A program made the position numbers and the translations under genes. DNA of 64,000 nt, from contig JAYKKM010000079.1 in the NCBI GenBank assembly GCA_035772405.1, positions 1,503,001-1,567,000 of the forward strand. Direction: 5' to 3'. The stretch's first letter is position 1, and the number at the start of each line of letters is the position of its first letter. The stretch comes from Chrysogorgia sp. JL179-B06. Taxonomy: Eukaryota > Cnidaria > Anthozoa > Scleralcyonacea > Chrysogorgiidae. Of the stretch, positions 11,958 to 21,601 are shown in pieces. The notes beneath the pieces were generated by a model that worked only from the letters and a program-made list of their open reading frames with translations, made no database searches and was not told the origin of the DNA.

Positions 11958-12447
11958 TAATTTCTTTAAAGGACATTGGCAACAAAAATTAAGTTTGTCT
12001 AATATGAAAGAACTCGTAAAATGATAGAGTAACATATTTTACAACTTTTCCGCATTTTACTTCGTTTTTGAAATATTTCAGTTTGTTTGATATGTAAATG
12101 AAATGGTCTCTGACGTCAGGTGTTGGGTAGGGAATTTTCACACATTAAAAAAGGTCTTATATCTCAGTGATTGCTAAGTTTACAACGTTCATTATCAGGA
12201 GGAGTTATTATACGCACATTTTCAAGTAAATTTGTGAAACAAACTTGAAGATGGAACTAATATTCTAATGCGTGAAAATTCTCTACCCAGCACCTGATGT
12301 CAGAGGCCATCTCATTTACATATCAAACAAACTGAAATATTTCAAAAACGAAGTAAAATACGGAAAAGTTGTAAAATATGTTACTCTATCATTTTACGAG
12401 TTCTTTCATATTAGACAAACTTAATTTTTGTTGCCAATGTCCTTTAA
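11958..12447. mobile_element. MITE-like element C, copy 2
   Basis: Starts TTTAAAGGACATTGGCAACA and ends with its inverse, TGTTGCCAATGTCCTTTAAA. The right end lies 12 bp from the donor of module exon 3. Confidence 0.87.
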
Positions 12448-12458
12448 ATAACATATAC

Positions 12459-12740
12459 CTGTTCTTGTGACAATCAGAGGTCGTGGCAGAGTTTCCGTGG
12501 CAGTTGGAATAACACTAACACTCTTAGCATTATCAATGTATAGTTGTTGTTTTGTTTTGGCGTCAATCGCGGTGAATATTACTGTGGTTGCTGTCGACGT
12601 TGTCTTTTTAATCCTTGCGACGACGTTATTTAAGACTTTTAAACCTTGCTCGGGGTATCTATCACTTGGCAAAAGAATAATGTCACTTCGAGCTAAATTC
12701 GTGACTTGTAAAATAATGTAAAATATTTTGAGTGGAGCAA
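12459..12740 (-). CDS. Host exon: repeat module, copy 3
   Basis: 94 codons, phase 1-1. LQVTNLARSDIILLPSDRYP, GLKVLNNVVARIKK, VIFTAIDAKTKQQLYIDN. Confidence 0.82.
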
Positions 12741-12837
12741 CTGAAAAGGAAAAGAGAAATAAGTTATGTTTATAAGTCAATATTCAGTGGCGTTACGTTC
12801 ATTAGGTAGGGTTAGGTCGAGAACTAAGGGCCTCCGA

Positions 12838-12960
12838 CCTAGGGAAGGAAGGAAGGAAGGAAGGAAGGAAGGAAGGAAGGAAGGAAGGAAGGAAGGAAGG
12901 AAGGAAGGAAGGAAGGAAGGAAGGAAGGAAGGAAGGAAGGAAGGAAGGAAGGCAAGGAAA
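12838..12960. repeat. (GGAA)n microsatellite
   Basis: About 28 units of GAAG, then G/A-rich sequence to ~13080. Confidence 0.95.
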
Positions 12961-13399
12961 GAGGGGGGAAGTTAGGAAAAGCAGGAGAGGAAGAAGTTAG
13001 GGAAGGCAGGAGGAGAGGAAGTTAGAGAAGACAGGAGAGGAGGAAGGAAGGGAAGATAGGTAGGAGGGAATTAGGAATGGTTACAAGGAGAAAGGAACGG
13101 CAGGCGTGGAGCACCTGCCAAAAATGGAATGGAAAATTATAATGATAATTTACGGCTTAACAGCGACATTACTGACATATATTTCATCATCATATTTAGT
13201 CAGAACTGATTTACGGGGCCCCCGATAATCGATTCTACCGGACCAACCCGGCTTCCTGCAAATCTGCGATTTACGGTGAAGAATCATTAATGTCCTAGAT
13301 GGGAGATTGACCTTCAGTTGATAAGAAAGAGCTGATTTATCGATTTCCCAACGTTAACTTGAGGAGGAAGGAATATATAGGTGTCTAGGTATTCACGAT

Positions 13400-13815
13400 T
13401 GTTTAACATTGTACTATATAGTGATAATAAGTTTGTCCAATTTCGACTCCATATTTGTTTCTCAAATATGACGTCACTGAGTGATTCTATCTCGTATTAT
13501 GCCAAAGAAGCTCCTCTACTTTCCTGCATGAGGAACTAAATAGTTTATTTCGACTAATTTTCATCCAAAGAGCATTCACAACAGCTATCACTATGTGATC
13601 GCCATCAAAACAACTCCACTGCCGATAAAGAATCACTCAATGACGTCATATTTTCAAAACCAATATCGCGTCAAAATCCTCAAATGTTCAACTTCAACTA
13701 GCCATATCTTCTTAACTAAATTGATAGGAATGCTGAAACTTTGGAAATAAACTAAAGTCAGTAAGATCTTTCATATGAACTACATTTGTATTTTGACTAG
13801 AGTTATCCCTTTAAC
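13400..13815. mobile_element. MITE-like element D, copy 1
   Basis: Shares long stretches, inverse, with 53735-54225 (AATCACTCAATGACGTCATA, CTAGCCATATCTTCTTAACT). Confidence 0.8.
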
Positions 13816-13911
13816 ATATTAGTTATAATTAATTAACAATATTAGTACTTAATTATTCTTTATTTATTTTTAATTATTTACAATTTAAAATAATTAAACA
13901 TTACGACATAC

Positions 13912-14196
13912 CCTGTGCCTTGATAATTAACGAAACAGGAGGCCCTTTCACTTCGGTTGGTTTTACACTGAACGACTGCTTGCCATTGACAGACAAAATC
14001 TTGTTTGTTTTTGCATCAAAAGCTTGGAATGTTAGATGATGTGGATTGCCAGTTGTTTTCGTGATCTCAGCGATGACGTTCGACTTGATGTTGAATCCAT
14101 TCCGGGGGATGCTGTCGCTTGCTTTTAATAGGATGTTCATGCGAGCGAGGTTGGTGACGCGGAGACTGGTGAAGAACAGCTTACGTTGCACTGGTT
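13912..14196 (-). CDS. Host exon: repeat module, copy 2
   Basis: 95 codons, phase 1-1. LRVTNLARMNILLKASDSIP, AEITKTTG, LTFQAFDAKTNKILSVNGK, SVKPTEVKG. Confidence 0.82.
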
Positions 14197-14519
14197 CTAA
14201 ATAAGGTTAAAAAAATCAATCTCGTACCCATAGCGAGCGTTCCTATTGAAAAAAATATGAATAAAATAACGGACATACAGACATAATATTATGTGTATTT
14301 TAATAGGGTAACCTTTTAGAAGGTCAAAATATAGAGTAGAGAATTTATGTCCTTTTTATGTCCTTTTTCCTGCTTGAGATTTCACCTTGGGCAAACGTAA
14401 GGAAGCTTTATTATTATGCATTCTCTACTCTATCTTGATTTTGATTGGCTGTTGGCATACAGCTAATTCGTGACATCGCTTCATGTGACGTCAATGTTCT
14501 AATATTATGGTTCAAAAAG

Positions 14520-14850
14520 TGTAGCTATGACATCATTATTCCAATATCTTGTTGCTAGCTTGCTGTTACCAGCTTGTTTACGACGAAAGAAAATGTGAAA
14601 ATGGCGGATCTTCGCAAAGATTCGCCAACGTAACAGTTTTAGCACTTCTTATGCACAATAAAACAATTATTGGATTTGGTTTTCGCATGATATCGAGAAT
14701 TATCGAGGCCTCGGTTTGTGTTATTCTCCTCAGCCTTCGGCTTCGGCAGATAATACAAACGTCGGCCTTGATAATTCTCGATATAAACATATTTGAACTG
14801 CATGTTTGAGCCAAAAGCTCTAAGGCTTATCATGGGCTCTCACATGATAT
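14520..14850. mobile_element. Fold-back sequence
   Basis: ATATCGAGAATTATCGAGGC pairs with CCTTGATAATTCTCGATAT around a CTTCGGC spacer (14689-14785). Confidence 0.65.
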
Positions 14851-14949
14851 AATAAAATACATATTTCGTATTGTGATTATGATTATCACTTCAACATATC
14901 CATTCATTCTGGCTACAGAAATATCATGTAGACATTGAAAACAAGAGTA

Positions 14950-15465
14950 CAGGCCTTAAAGTGCTTATAAACCCAAAATGGGTTTTTGGTGATTCGGATA
15001 GAGCATAAAAAATTAGTTAATAAGTTCTAGATTAGTTTTTGCGTTAAACTTTTAGTTTCGGAGATATAACAGCTCAAACATGCAAATTGTGCCATTTTTT
15101 TGAAAAAAGTAGCGCCACCAAAATAACACACAGGGACCTGGATTCGAGGAACCCATCTTCAACAACAACTAGGCAGACAGCTATCTTAAGAGTTTTTATT
15201 GAAAAATGCCCAAACGATGTGTCTTTACGATGTTACCTTGTCTACTCGAATTGTAATATATTTTTATAAGTATTGAAACATAACACGTTCCTCGGATCCA
15301 GTCTCCCGGCCTGCGCTACTTTTTTCACAAATTGTGACTTTGAGCCCTTATATCTCCGAAACTAAAAGTTTAACGCAAAAACTAATCTAGAACTTATTAA
15401 CTAACTTTTTATGCTCTATCCGAATCACCAAAAACCCATTTTGGGTTTATAAGCACTTTAAACAT
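14950..15465. mobile_element. Fold-back element with ~125-bp arms
   Basis: AAAGTGCTTATAAACCCAAA ... and its exact inverse at 15346-15462. The middle is unique sequence. Confidence 0.85.
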
Positions 15466-15558
15466 TTTGGTATTTGCTATTATCATATTAACATTTTATA
15501 TCATATTAACATTTTTGTATTTGCTATTATCATCATCATACCACAATGTTTATCTCAC

Positions 15559-15831
15559 CTGTGATAGTAAGAGAAAGTGGTTGACGTTTAACTTTGCCAG
15601 GTAAAATAGTAATGCCAGCTTTCTTGTTGATCAATAAAAGAGTGTTACCACTCCTGACTTGAAAAGTGACCGGATTATTATTGAGAACCTTCTTGCTAAT
15701 TTCTACAATTTGACGTCCTTTTATCACGAAGCCTTTCGATGGAATTCGATCACTTGAGAAAAATACGATACCTCTCCTGGCCAAATTTGTGACACGAAAA
15801 TAGAAAATGAAAACGGTGCATTGCTTGCCAC
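15559..15831 (-). CDS. Host exon: ~90-residue repeat module, copy 1
   Basis: 91 codons, phase 1-1. FRVTNLARRGIVFFSSDRIP, GFVIKG..IVEISKKV, LLLINKKAGITILPG. First of eight homologous single-exon modules that I cannot assign to a family. They are predicted all-beta. The acceptor is 49 bp from the Polinton end. Confidence 0.8.
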
Positions 15832-15874
15832 CTGAAGGAAGAGAAAGGGTTATCTTAAGATGCATTTATGTATA

Positions 15875-15880
15875 TAAGAC
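15875..15880. repeat. Target-site duplication, left (TAAGAC)
   Basis: These six bases directly abut the element start at 15881 and are repeated at 34498-34503. Confidence 0.93.
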
Positions 15881-15911
15881 AGTAGTATAGTAAGTGGGGC
15901 TGCGAGCCCAG

Positions 15912-16115
15912 TCAACACCAACCACGATATAAACGCCAAAACATCACCAAATTTGTGTCGAGCCACAACTCGGCAATGTTTTGGTACTCACGTTTTATAA
16001 TCGACGTTGGTGAGCTCGCAACCTCACTCTCTGTGCTATTATGGTAATCGTTAGTTAGTTTAAACACCCCTCCCACGTTTTCTACTAAGTTGATGCCAAA
16101 TATTAAAAAAATCAC
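15912..16115 (-). CDS. Small ORF in terminal repeat (67 aa), left copy
   Basis: An open frame of 67 codons starting MIFLIFGINL, with a hydrophobic N-terminus. The same protein sequence is present in the right terminal repeat at 34263-34466. Identity follows simply from the repeat, so it is weak evidence for coding. No family is recognised. Confidence 0.25.
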   Translation of the reverse strand: MIFLIFGINLVENVGGVFKLTNDYHNSTESEVASSPTSIIKREYQNIAELWLDTNLVMFWRLYRGWC

Positions 16116-16149
16116 GACTTTCGCTAAACTTTACGCTACTTTAGCCATA

Positions 16150-16390
16150 TTTGAAAAATAGTCGTTTCAACATTTTCACAAATTTGTCGAATCGCATTTA
16201 AAAAATAGTCGTTTCAACATTTTCACAAATTTGTCAAACCACATTTAAAAAATAGAGAGCGCCGTTTCAATATTTTCACAAATTTGTCAAATCACATCTT
16301 CACAAATTTGTCAAATCACATTTAAAAATAGAGAGTGTCGTTTCAATATTTTCACAAATTTGTCAAATCACATTTTTACAAATTTATGTA
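16150..16390. repeat. Tandem palindromic units inside the terminal repeat
   Basis: About six diverged units of roughly 25-50 bp, each with ttcacAAATTTGTcaaatc. The core ACAAATTTGT is a perfect 10-bp palindrome. The mirror array is at about 33995-34215. Arrays like this near a linear-genome end could bind an element-encoded replication or integration protein, but that is inference. Confidence 0.8.
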
Positions 16391-16439
16391 TCGTAAAAGT
16401 GTCTCACGCGTGATAAAATTGCCACCTGTTAATAATAGA

Positions 16440-19400
16440 TTAGTCCGTTTGTTCACTATTTTCAGTGTTTGCTGCCTCGCCTCTCACTTCAATGTTTTTG
16501 TGACCATACGCGTAGGAGTCAATACCATTTTCTAAAAGGTATCGTTTATCGTCAAAACAGGATAGCGACACTTTGTTAATTTCATAACTACCTAGCTGAT
16601 GCTTGACACTTCTAATGGTCTTCATTGTGTGTCGCAATTGTTTCTGCTCGAGTAACACACTTTTATAATCTTCGTGCTTAATCACTTTTTTAATTATGTT
16701 CTTTCTAATGCCTTTAGCGGTTTTCCCACCACCCCCATCCTCTTTCAAATAGCTATACATTTTACTGCGCAACCCGACGAACTCAATAATTGGTGTTCCA
16801 GCGCACTCGTCCTTCATCTTGCCAATAACTTTCTTATTATCTTTGAAAGCGAACGGGTTGTCTGCAGGGTAATCGCTATTGTCAAACTTTTCGCGCTCCT
16901 CCATGAAGTCAGAGTAGACGTCGTCAGTTTTGATTGAGTACAACAGACTGTCAGTGTCAGTGAAGTGTAGTCTACAGGTGTCGCTAGAGTACTTTTTCAT
17001 AATATAATTATAGTGGAAATCATACATCAACGTTTTGCTCAAGTCTAGTATGCACATACCCACATATGCGGGTCTATTTAATGTCAGCGTTTCTTTAACT
17101 TTGTGGACAGCGACTAAGTTCTCGCTAAATATCTTGCAAGACACAAACGTTGGCTTCGAGACAAGCTTTTTAAATTTCTCCGCAGTGGTCACTAATCTTA
17201 CGTCCACACGCTTCCTCAAGTTTTCCATCGTTTTTCCGAACACACTGTTGTTCATCAACTTGAAGAAGTCCTTCTCAAAAGCGTTCTTAGCCGCAGTTCT
17301 TTTGACTGTGTTAAAGTCGATGTACTTGCCCAACCACTTGGACTGGTCAAACTGCAGGACCCTGTGAATCTTATTGATTTTTAATCCAAGATCCATGTAC
17401 AACTGCAGATTTCTATAGTGACACACATACTTTTTTTTGTCCATCAAATTAGTCACCAGCTTTTTCACACCACCAACACTCACGTTAAACTTATTTTTGA
17501 TTTTTGTGCAGTACTTCGACAACATGTCAACAGTTATCTCCATCTTCTCAGGAGCCAGCGGGTAGTCGTTATGTAGGTCATGCAAATGGGCTGGATACTC
17601 CAAGTCGACTTCAAGCAGCAGGCCCTTTTCACTATTGTTGTGATAGTCGTGTAGATTAACCTTTTTTATTTCTTTCTCAGTCAACCACTTGAAGCCACCT
17701 GTAGGTAGACTTCGACTCATTGCCCACCCATATAAATTGTTGGCGTCAAGGTACATCAAATACTTCGACTCTTGCGCTTTATCGTACCCCTTCATATATT
17801 TATTGTTCGCCACGCCATGTCTGTTGCATATGTAGCTCACACCACCACGCATACCTAATTCTACGAACTGGAACATGTCAATGTCGGACAATAATTCGAG
17901 TTCCACTCCAGTCATCTTTAACATGGCGTCCCAAGCCAATCCAGGCGACGTGAAATAGTGACACGGGTCTAATTTATACTCGCGATGGCATGTCTTTCTA
18001 AAGTTCTCAAAAACGTCGGCAAGCAAGAGCACATCGCTTTTCAAATACAGGTCGTGATACCCACCCATGTTTTCAACGTCGAAGTAGTCCCACACGTCGA
18101 TGGCGCGCTCATGCATTTCTTCCGTAGTGTGCTCGTCATTCAGAACGCTGTAGAAATCTTTTTTGGAGGGTAGCTCGCGCTCGTCGAATTTTTCAAAGGA
18201 GTCCATATAATCGTAGGGATAGACCCCCTTTCTTGACATTAGTGCCAACCCCTCGTCGCGAAACACTTCTGACGTGTACTTGAAAGCGTCCCTTGGTAGG
18301 TTCTTCACCAAGTTGTCTAGACCACTACCCATAAACTGAAAGCTGTCCAAGAACACCAAGTTTTTTCCAAGCATGAACGCCATGTACTTCTCCATGTTGT
18401 TCGGTATCACATTTATGTCTTGACCAAACTTGCCAATCTCCTGCATAATGAAATGGCTATCGTAGCCGCGCAAGTTATGAAAGATCACAGGGATTTTGTC
18501 AGTCAACTTAAAGTTCACATTACAATTGCGATGTGCGGACCCTCTGTACTCACCTGAGACATGACAGTGGTCTCTCACTCTAACGTCAGCGTCAGTGTAC
18601 TCAACACTACAAATATGACAACTCTTAACCTCGTCGAAATTCTTCTTATCGTCATCAGTCAGCACCATTTCTTTGTTAAAGTGACTCTCAGATGTCTTTT
18701 TACAATATTCAACAATTTCTAACATCTCCCCAATGAACTTGTTGACTGCATTTTCACCGCGATACACTTTCACTGGCTTACTGTACTCGTTGTCGTAGCA
18801 ACAAACTAATTTATACCCATAACCACAGTCGACGTGCCTCTGGTAAGCATTTGTGTAGCTACTCTCGCTTGATGGCGTCGCTGTGTGCACCTTCTGTGTG
18901 ATAGCCTCAAAGTCTGCATACACCACAAATGGTACATTTAATTGTCTGCTAAAATTCTCGTATTTCACTTTCGCGCCTTTTTGTGGCATTTTAATAGCTT
19001 GCTTCCCATTAATGACCAAACACACTTCAACATGACTTTCAAGAACGTCCGCGCGGGTGAAACACTGCAAACAATACCTGCAAAAATGCTTTCTCGCCTT
19101 ATGCTCTGTCTGACGGTACATGAATTTGTTAAAATCGCGAATGTACACATAATGCTTGTTGCCCACGTCACTAGTTATCAACAATAGGTCCATATGGTCA
19201 GGGTACGCCTCCTTAGAAACGTACACAGGGAATGGCTGCAAATTTTCATACCCAAAAACATTTATGCTAATATCGTTCGCCTTTTCGATCTTGTTGTAGT
19301 CTTTGAGTGTGACTGGGAAGTCAATTCCGTCATAATTCAGCTCACCGACATGTCTAGCGTACTTCGACGTTCTATCGGAGTGTTTTCCAACAGGAAACTT

Positions 19401-20060
19401 ATGCGCTAGGTGACACCATCTAAAGCACTCGTTGTCATCATTGTTATTTACGTTTATCAGACCCTTCATACTGTTGCGCAGCTCCTTTGGCAACACAATG
19501 TAGCTACTCCCATGCAAAGGTCTGTAAATAGCGACATTAACGTAGTGCGCGTCTATTTTGTCGATAGTCCATCCAGACCCCTCAGATAACCACCCAGCTA
19601 TCCGCGTCAAAATCTGCTCCGACCCACGATTGGCGACACCCTCGATGTCATGCTCGTTAGTGGCGACGAACGTTTCGCTGTTAAAGTAGGCAGTTTTGTA
19701 TGTGGTCTTATCAAGTTCTAAAACTTTCTCAAAAGTGACCTTAACTGTCTCCACCACTTTCATTCCGTTGGTCTCACCTAGCTCACGTCTCAAAAGGTTA
19801 GTGACAGCACTTCTACTACTACTTACCTGATTGATGTCTCTGTCGTCAATTACTTCGACTCCATAGGACCTTGTGAACCCTCTCAGTGCTCGATCCAACA
19901 GATGCGTCGACGGTGCGAGGTCTTCGACTAGACGTTGTCCCTCCTGATCTCTAAAGAAGCCGTGAACGTTGGTCGCTTCATCTGTTAGTGAATTGACAAC
20001 GGCTGCACTCGTCTTATGCGCCCGTCTTTTTGTCAGTGGGTTTTTCACAGTCCGACTCAT
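16440..20060 (-). CDS. pPolB: Protein-primed DNA polymerase B of the Polinton
   Basis: A 1206-residue enzyme that would copy the linear element using a protein primer. Exonuclease motifs are visible: YADFEA (about 381-386), HNLRGYDSHF (528-537) and YLKSDVLLL (672-680). Polymerase motifs follow: A as DANNLYG (772-778), B as KLMNNSVFG (934-942) and C as DTDSLLY (1035-1041). A C2H2-like finger (CRYC...H..VC, about 327-347) and a Cys/His cluster of the type seen in recombination endonuclease VII (CHIC...HCH...HRNC, 481-513) are inserted, as in other Polinton polymerases. The ~370-residue N-terminal extension may hold the terminal protein, which is inference. All key aspartates are present, so it looks intact. 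The last codons lie in the left inverted repeat. It starts with ATG just downstream of a short AT-rich stretch. Confidence 0.95.
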   Translation of the reverse strand: MSRTVKNPLTKRRAHKTSAAVVNSLTDEATNVHGFFRDQEGQRLVEDLAPSTHLLDRALRGFTRSYGVEVIDDRDINQVSSSRSAVTNLLRRELGETNGMKVVETVKVTFEKVLELDKTTYKTAYFNSETFVATNEHDIEGVANRGSEQILTRIAGWLSEGSGWTIDKIDAHYVNVAIYRPLHGSSYIVLPKELRNSMKGLINVNNNDDNECFRWCHLAHKFPVGKHSDRTSKYARHVGELNYDGIDFPVTLKDYNKIEKANDISINVFGYENLQPFPVYVSKEAYPDHMDLLLITSDVGNKHYVYIRDFNKFMYRQTEHKARKHFCRYCLQCFTRADVLESHVEVCLVINGKQAIKMPQKGAKVKYENFSRQLNVPFVVYADFEAITQKVHTATPSSESSYTNAYQRHVDCGYGYKLVCCYDNEYSKPVKVYRGENAVNKFIGEMLEIVEYCKKTSESHFNKEMVLTDDDKKNFDEVKSCHICSVEYTDADVRVRDHCHVSGEYRGSAHRNCNVNFKLTDKIPVIFHNLRGYDSHFIMQEIGKFGQDINVIPNNMEKYMAFMLGKNLVFLDSFQFMGSGLDNLVKNLPRDAFKYTSEVFRDEGLALMSRKGVYPYDYMDSFEKFDERELPSKKDFYSVLNDEHTTEEMHERAIDVWDYFDVENMGGYHDLYLKSDVLLLADVFENFRKTCHREYKLDPCHYFTSPGLAWDAMLKMTGVELELLSDIDMFQFVELGMRGGVSYICNRHGVANNKYMKGYDKAQESKYLMYLDANNLYGWAMSRSLPTGGFKWLTEKEIKKVNLHDYHNNSEKGLLLEVDLEYPAHLHDLHNDYPLAPEKMEITVDMLSKYCTKIKNKFNVSVGGVKKLVTNLMDKKKYVCHYRNLQLYMDLGLKINKIHRVLQFDQSKWLGKYIDFNTVKRTAAKNAFEKDFFKLMNNSVFGKTMENLRKRVDVRLVTTAEKFKKLVSKPTFVSCKIFSENLVAVHKVKETLTLNRPAYVGMCILDLSKTLMYDFHYNYIMKKYSSDTCRLHFTDTDSLLYSIKTDDVYSDFMEEREKFDNSDYPADNPFAFKDNKKVIGKMKDECAGTPIIEFVGLRSKMYSYLKEDGGGGKTAKGIRKNIIKKVIKHEDYKSVLLEQKQLRHTMKTIRSVKHQLGSYEINKVSLSCFDDKRYLLENGIDSYAYGHKNIEVRGEAANTENSEQTD

Positions 20061-20066
20061 TGGCTT

Positions 20067-20639
20067 CTATATACTACACTTATTTATTTTTTTCCTAAAC
20101 CACTCGTTGTAATAATTGTCGCCACTTTCGCACCATCCTAGCTTTGGGTACACCACCCCAAACAAATTATCGTCAAACAAGTCTTTCACCTTCCCGTCTT
20201 TGAGGTCTGACACCTTCTTGAGTGTCTCGACTCGTCTTCTATGGCACAACCTAATAATGTAGTATCCATATCTGCTGACATTTCTACCCTTTACCAAATT
20301 GCATGAGTACAACGCATTGACAACTTTCAAGAAGTCCTCTTTTATCAACTCAAGGTGCTCACCCTTCACAACGTTCCGTAGTCTTCTCCCCATCCACCAA
20401 GACCGTTTGTGAACGCTTTTTAGTCGCGTGAGTCTCATGTCGCTGTAACTCTGAGTGTAGCCCCATTCGGTGTCACCACACTTTGGGCATGCGTACCCAC
20501 CACATTCAGTCACACTTTTCACAACGTCACAATCCGAGCAGTAGTAAATTCTGAAGGTGTCTCCACACTCAATTTTCGTCTCATTCGCGATCTCATCAAT
20601 TGTCAAGCCATAACTCATCTGCCTCATAAGTTCGCCCAT
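20067..20639 (-). CDS. Zinc-ribbon protein, possibly late-transcription-factor-like
   Basis: 190 residues from the ATG at 20639; an upstream in-frame GTG is not preferred. It has two zinc knuckles (CSDC and CPKC, about residues 33-55). A basic helical stretch with tryptophans follows, then YYIIRLC. A zinc ribbon followed by a conserved Y/R-rich half resembles the VLTF3 (poxvirus late transcription factor 3-like) family carried by large DNA viruses and some Polintons. I propose this only tentatively. It ends 6 bp before the polymerase start, so the two are probably co-transcribed. Confidence 0.6.
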   Translation of the reverse strand: MGELMRQMSYGLTIDEIANETKIECGDTFRIYYCSDCDVVKSVTECGGYACPKCGDTEWGYTQSYSDMRLTRLKSVHKRSWWMGRRLRNVVKGEHLELIKEDFLKVVNALYSCNLVKGRNVSRYGYYIIRLCHRRRVETLKKVSDLKDGKVKDLFDDNLFGVVYPKLGWCESGDNYYNEWFRKKINKCSI

Positions 20640-20667
20640 CACTCTTACACTACTCCAACATTTTTTT

Positions 20668-21087
20668 TCACCGAACTAGTACCCATACCGCTATTCCACT
20701 ACCCAAACCTAGCGCACCAACAAACAATAATTGGTATTCCTTCATTTCCGCACTCGGTTGGTAGTAGTCCGCAATCTTCGGGGAGTTAGTGAACACTCGT
20801 CCGCCGTGCTGAATAGTCATCGCTCTTCCAAGCTCCTCCAACGCGCGGCTTGTGTCATTAATGTCAGCATTAGCATCAGAGAGCTGTTGTCGTAAACGCT
20901 GGATCTTATCTCTCTTGGCGACTTCGTTTTCAGACCACGCTTCTTTCGCACTGGCTAGCTGCTCCAACGCGTGGTTGTGTCTTTCCATCTCAGCTTCATA
21001 GCCTGTGTGATTAAACTTCGAAAACATAAAGCCAGCGCCTGCAAAAGCCACTGCATTAAAAATCCCTCCAGCCACGACACTCACCAT
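20668..21087 (-). CDS. Two-transmembrane coiled-coil protein
   Basis: 139 residues. The N-terminus (about 1-25) is hydrophobic. A long charged helix rich in E, K, R, Q and A (about 30-95) is predicted coiled coil. The C-terminus (about 117-138, LLFVGALGLGSGIAVWVLV) is a membrane segment. No family is recognised. Position and make-up suit a virion or morphogenesis membrane protein. It is in line with the zinc-ribbon and polymerase genes on the same strand, with short gaps. Confidence 0.7.
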   Translation of the reverse strand: MVSVVAGGIFNAVAFAGAGFMFSKFNHTGYEAEMERHNHALEQLASAKEAWSENEVAKRDKIQRLRQQLSDANADINDTSRALEELGRAMTIQHGGRVFTNSPKIADYYQPSAEMKEYQLLFVGALGLGSGIAVWVLVR

Positions 21088-21091
21088 TAAC

Positions 21092-21301
21092 TTACGTTGA
21101 TTTGAATGGATCTGTCGGTATCCACTTTTTCGATTGCATCCATTTTACTAACAGCGTTCCTGCACCAACAGCTGCAGCAAGTTTCACTGTGCCTTTAACT
21201 GTCTCTGGTGTTCCCAATGGTTCTCCCAAAGCCTTTTTCGAAATCATACTCACTGCCACAGCACCAGTCGTAACAAGTAGCGCGTCGTAAGCTCCACTCA
21301 C
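21092..21301 (-). CDS. Small hydrophobic protein, probably the 3' half of a broken gene
   Basis: An open frame of 69 codons with two short hydrophobic stretches (ALLVTTGAVAVSMI and VKLAAAVGAGTLLV). No ATG opens it at the 5' end: the first codon is GTG, directly preceded by in-frame stops, and the first ATG is at 21247. The frame upstream in the other register encodes a basic protein (to 21470), so an indel near 21300 may have split one basic-plus-membrane protein into two. It ends 5 bp before the next gene. Confidence 0.5.
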   Translation of the reverse strand: MSGAYDALLVTTGAVAVSMISKKALGEPLGTPETVKGTVKLAAAVGAGTLLVKWMQSKKWIPTDPFKST

Positions 21302-21470
21302 TACCCTGTTCTTCGTTAACTATCATTTCACGCATTTTCTTTTCTTTCGCGGCTTTCGATATCTCAGCCAACTTTTTACCAGCAGCGACGCGTTTTGGGT
21401 CCTTTACCTTAACACTTTTCACATCAGCTGTGATCTTAGCGTCGACAGCCGTCTGTGAGTCCTCAACCAT
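21195..21470 (-). CDS. Small basic protein with KDPKRVAAGKKLAEI motif
   Basis: 91 codons from an ATG. The first ~57 residues are lysine- and arginine-rich (SVKVKDPKRVAAGKKLAEIS), a type of basic segment I associate with Polinton small virion proteins. The last ~35 residues run through the frame of the next gene and have a different composition (RRATCYDWCCG). This suggests the true protein continued in the other frame before an indel near 21300. It could bind DNA in the particle, which is inference. Confidence 0.55.
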   Translation of the reverse strand: MVEDSQTAVDAKITADVKSVKVKDPKRVAAGKKLAEISKAAKEKKMREMIVNEEQGSEWSLRRATCYDWCCGSEYDFEKGFGRTIGNTRDS

Positions 21471-21601
21471 CTAATACATTATCACGTGTTATCTTACTCA
21501 CAGTTGACCTCACAGGTGTCTCACAGATGACCTCACAGGTATCTCACAGTTCCAGACCAAACGCACTAAAAAATTAGGATTTTTTCTGAGAGTATAACAT
21601 A
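21471..21601. promoter_or_regulatory. Divergent promoter region with short direct repeats
   Basis: This separates the leftward gene set from the rightward zinc-finger gene. It contains two to three copies of TGACCTCACAGGTNTCTCACAG (about 21500-21553). Just before the plus-strand ATG is a box GAGAGTATAACA (21588-21599), similar to those before thymidine kinase and the BRO gene. Confidence 0.5.

Larger units (their letters stand above)
15881..16478. repeat. Polinton left terminal inverted repeat
   Basis: This matches the reverse complement of 33872-34497 almost base for base. It runs inward past the stop codon of the polymerase gene and covers its last codons. Its inner half holds repeated units with the palindrome ACAAATTTGT. 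It is about 28 bp shorter than the right repeat, which has a duplicated ACAGGTGG-bearing segment. Confidence 0.95.

Noticed and set aside
20067..20639. Reading the zinc-ribbon protein as the missing protease
   Set aside because: It has knuckle cysteines but no His...Asp...Gln...Cys pattern of adenain-like proteases.
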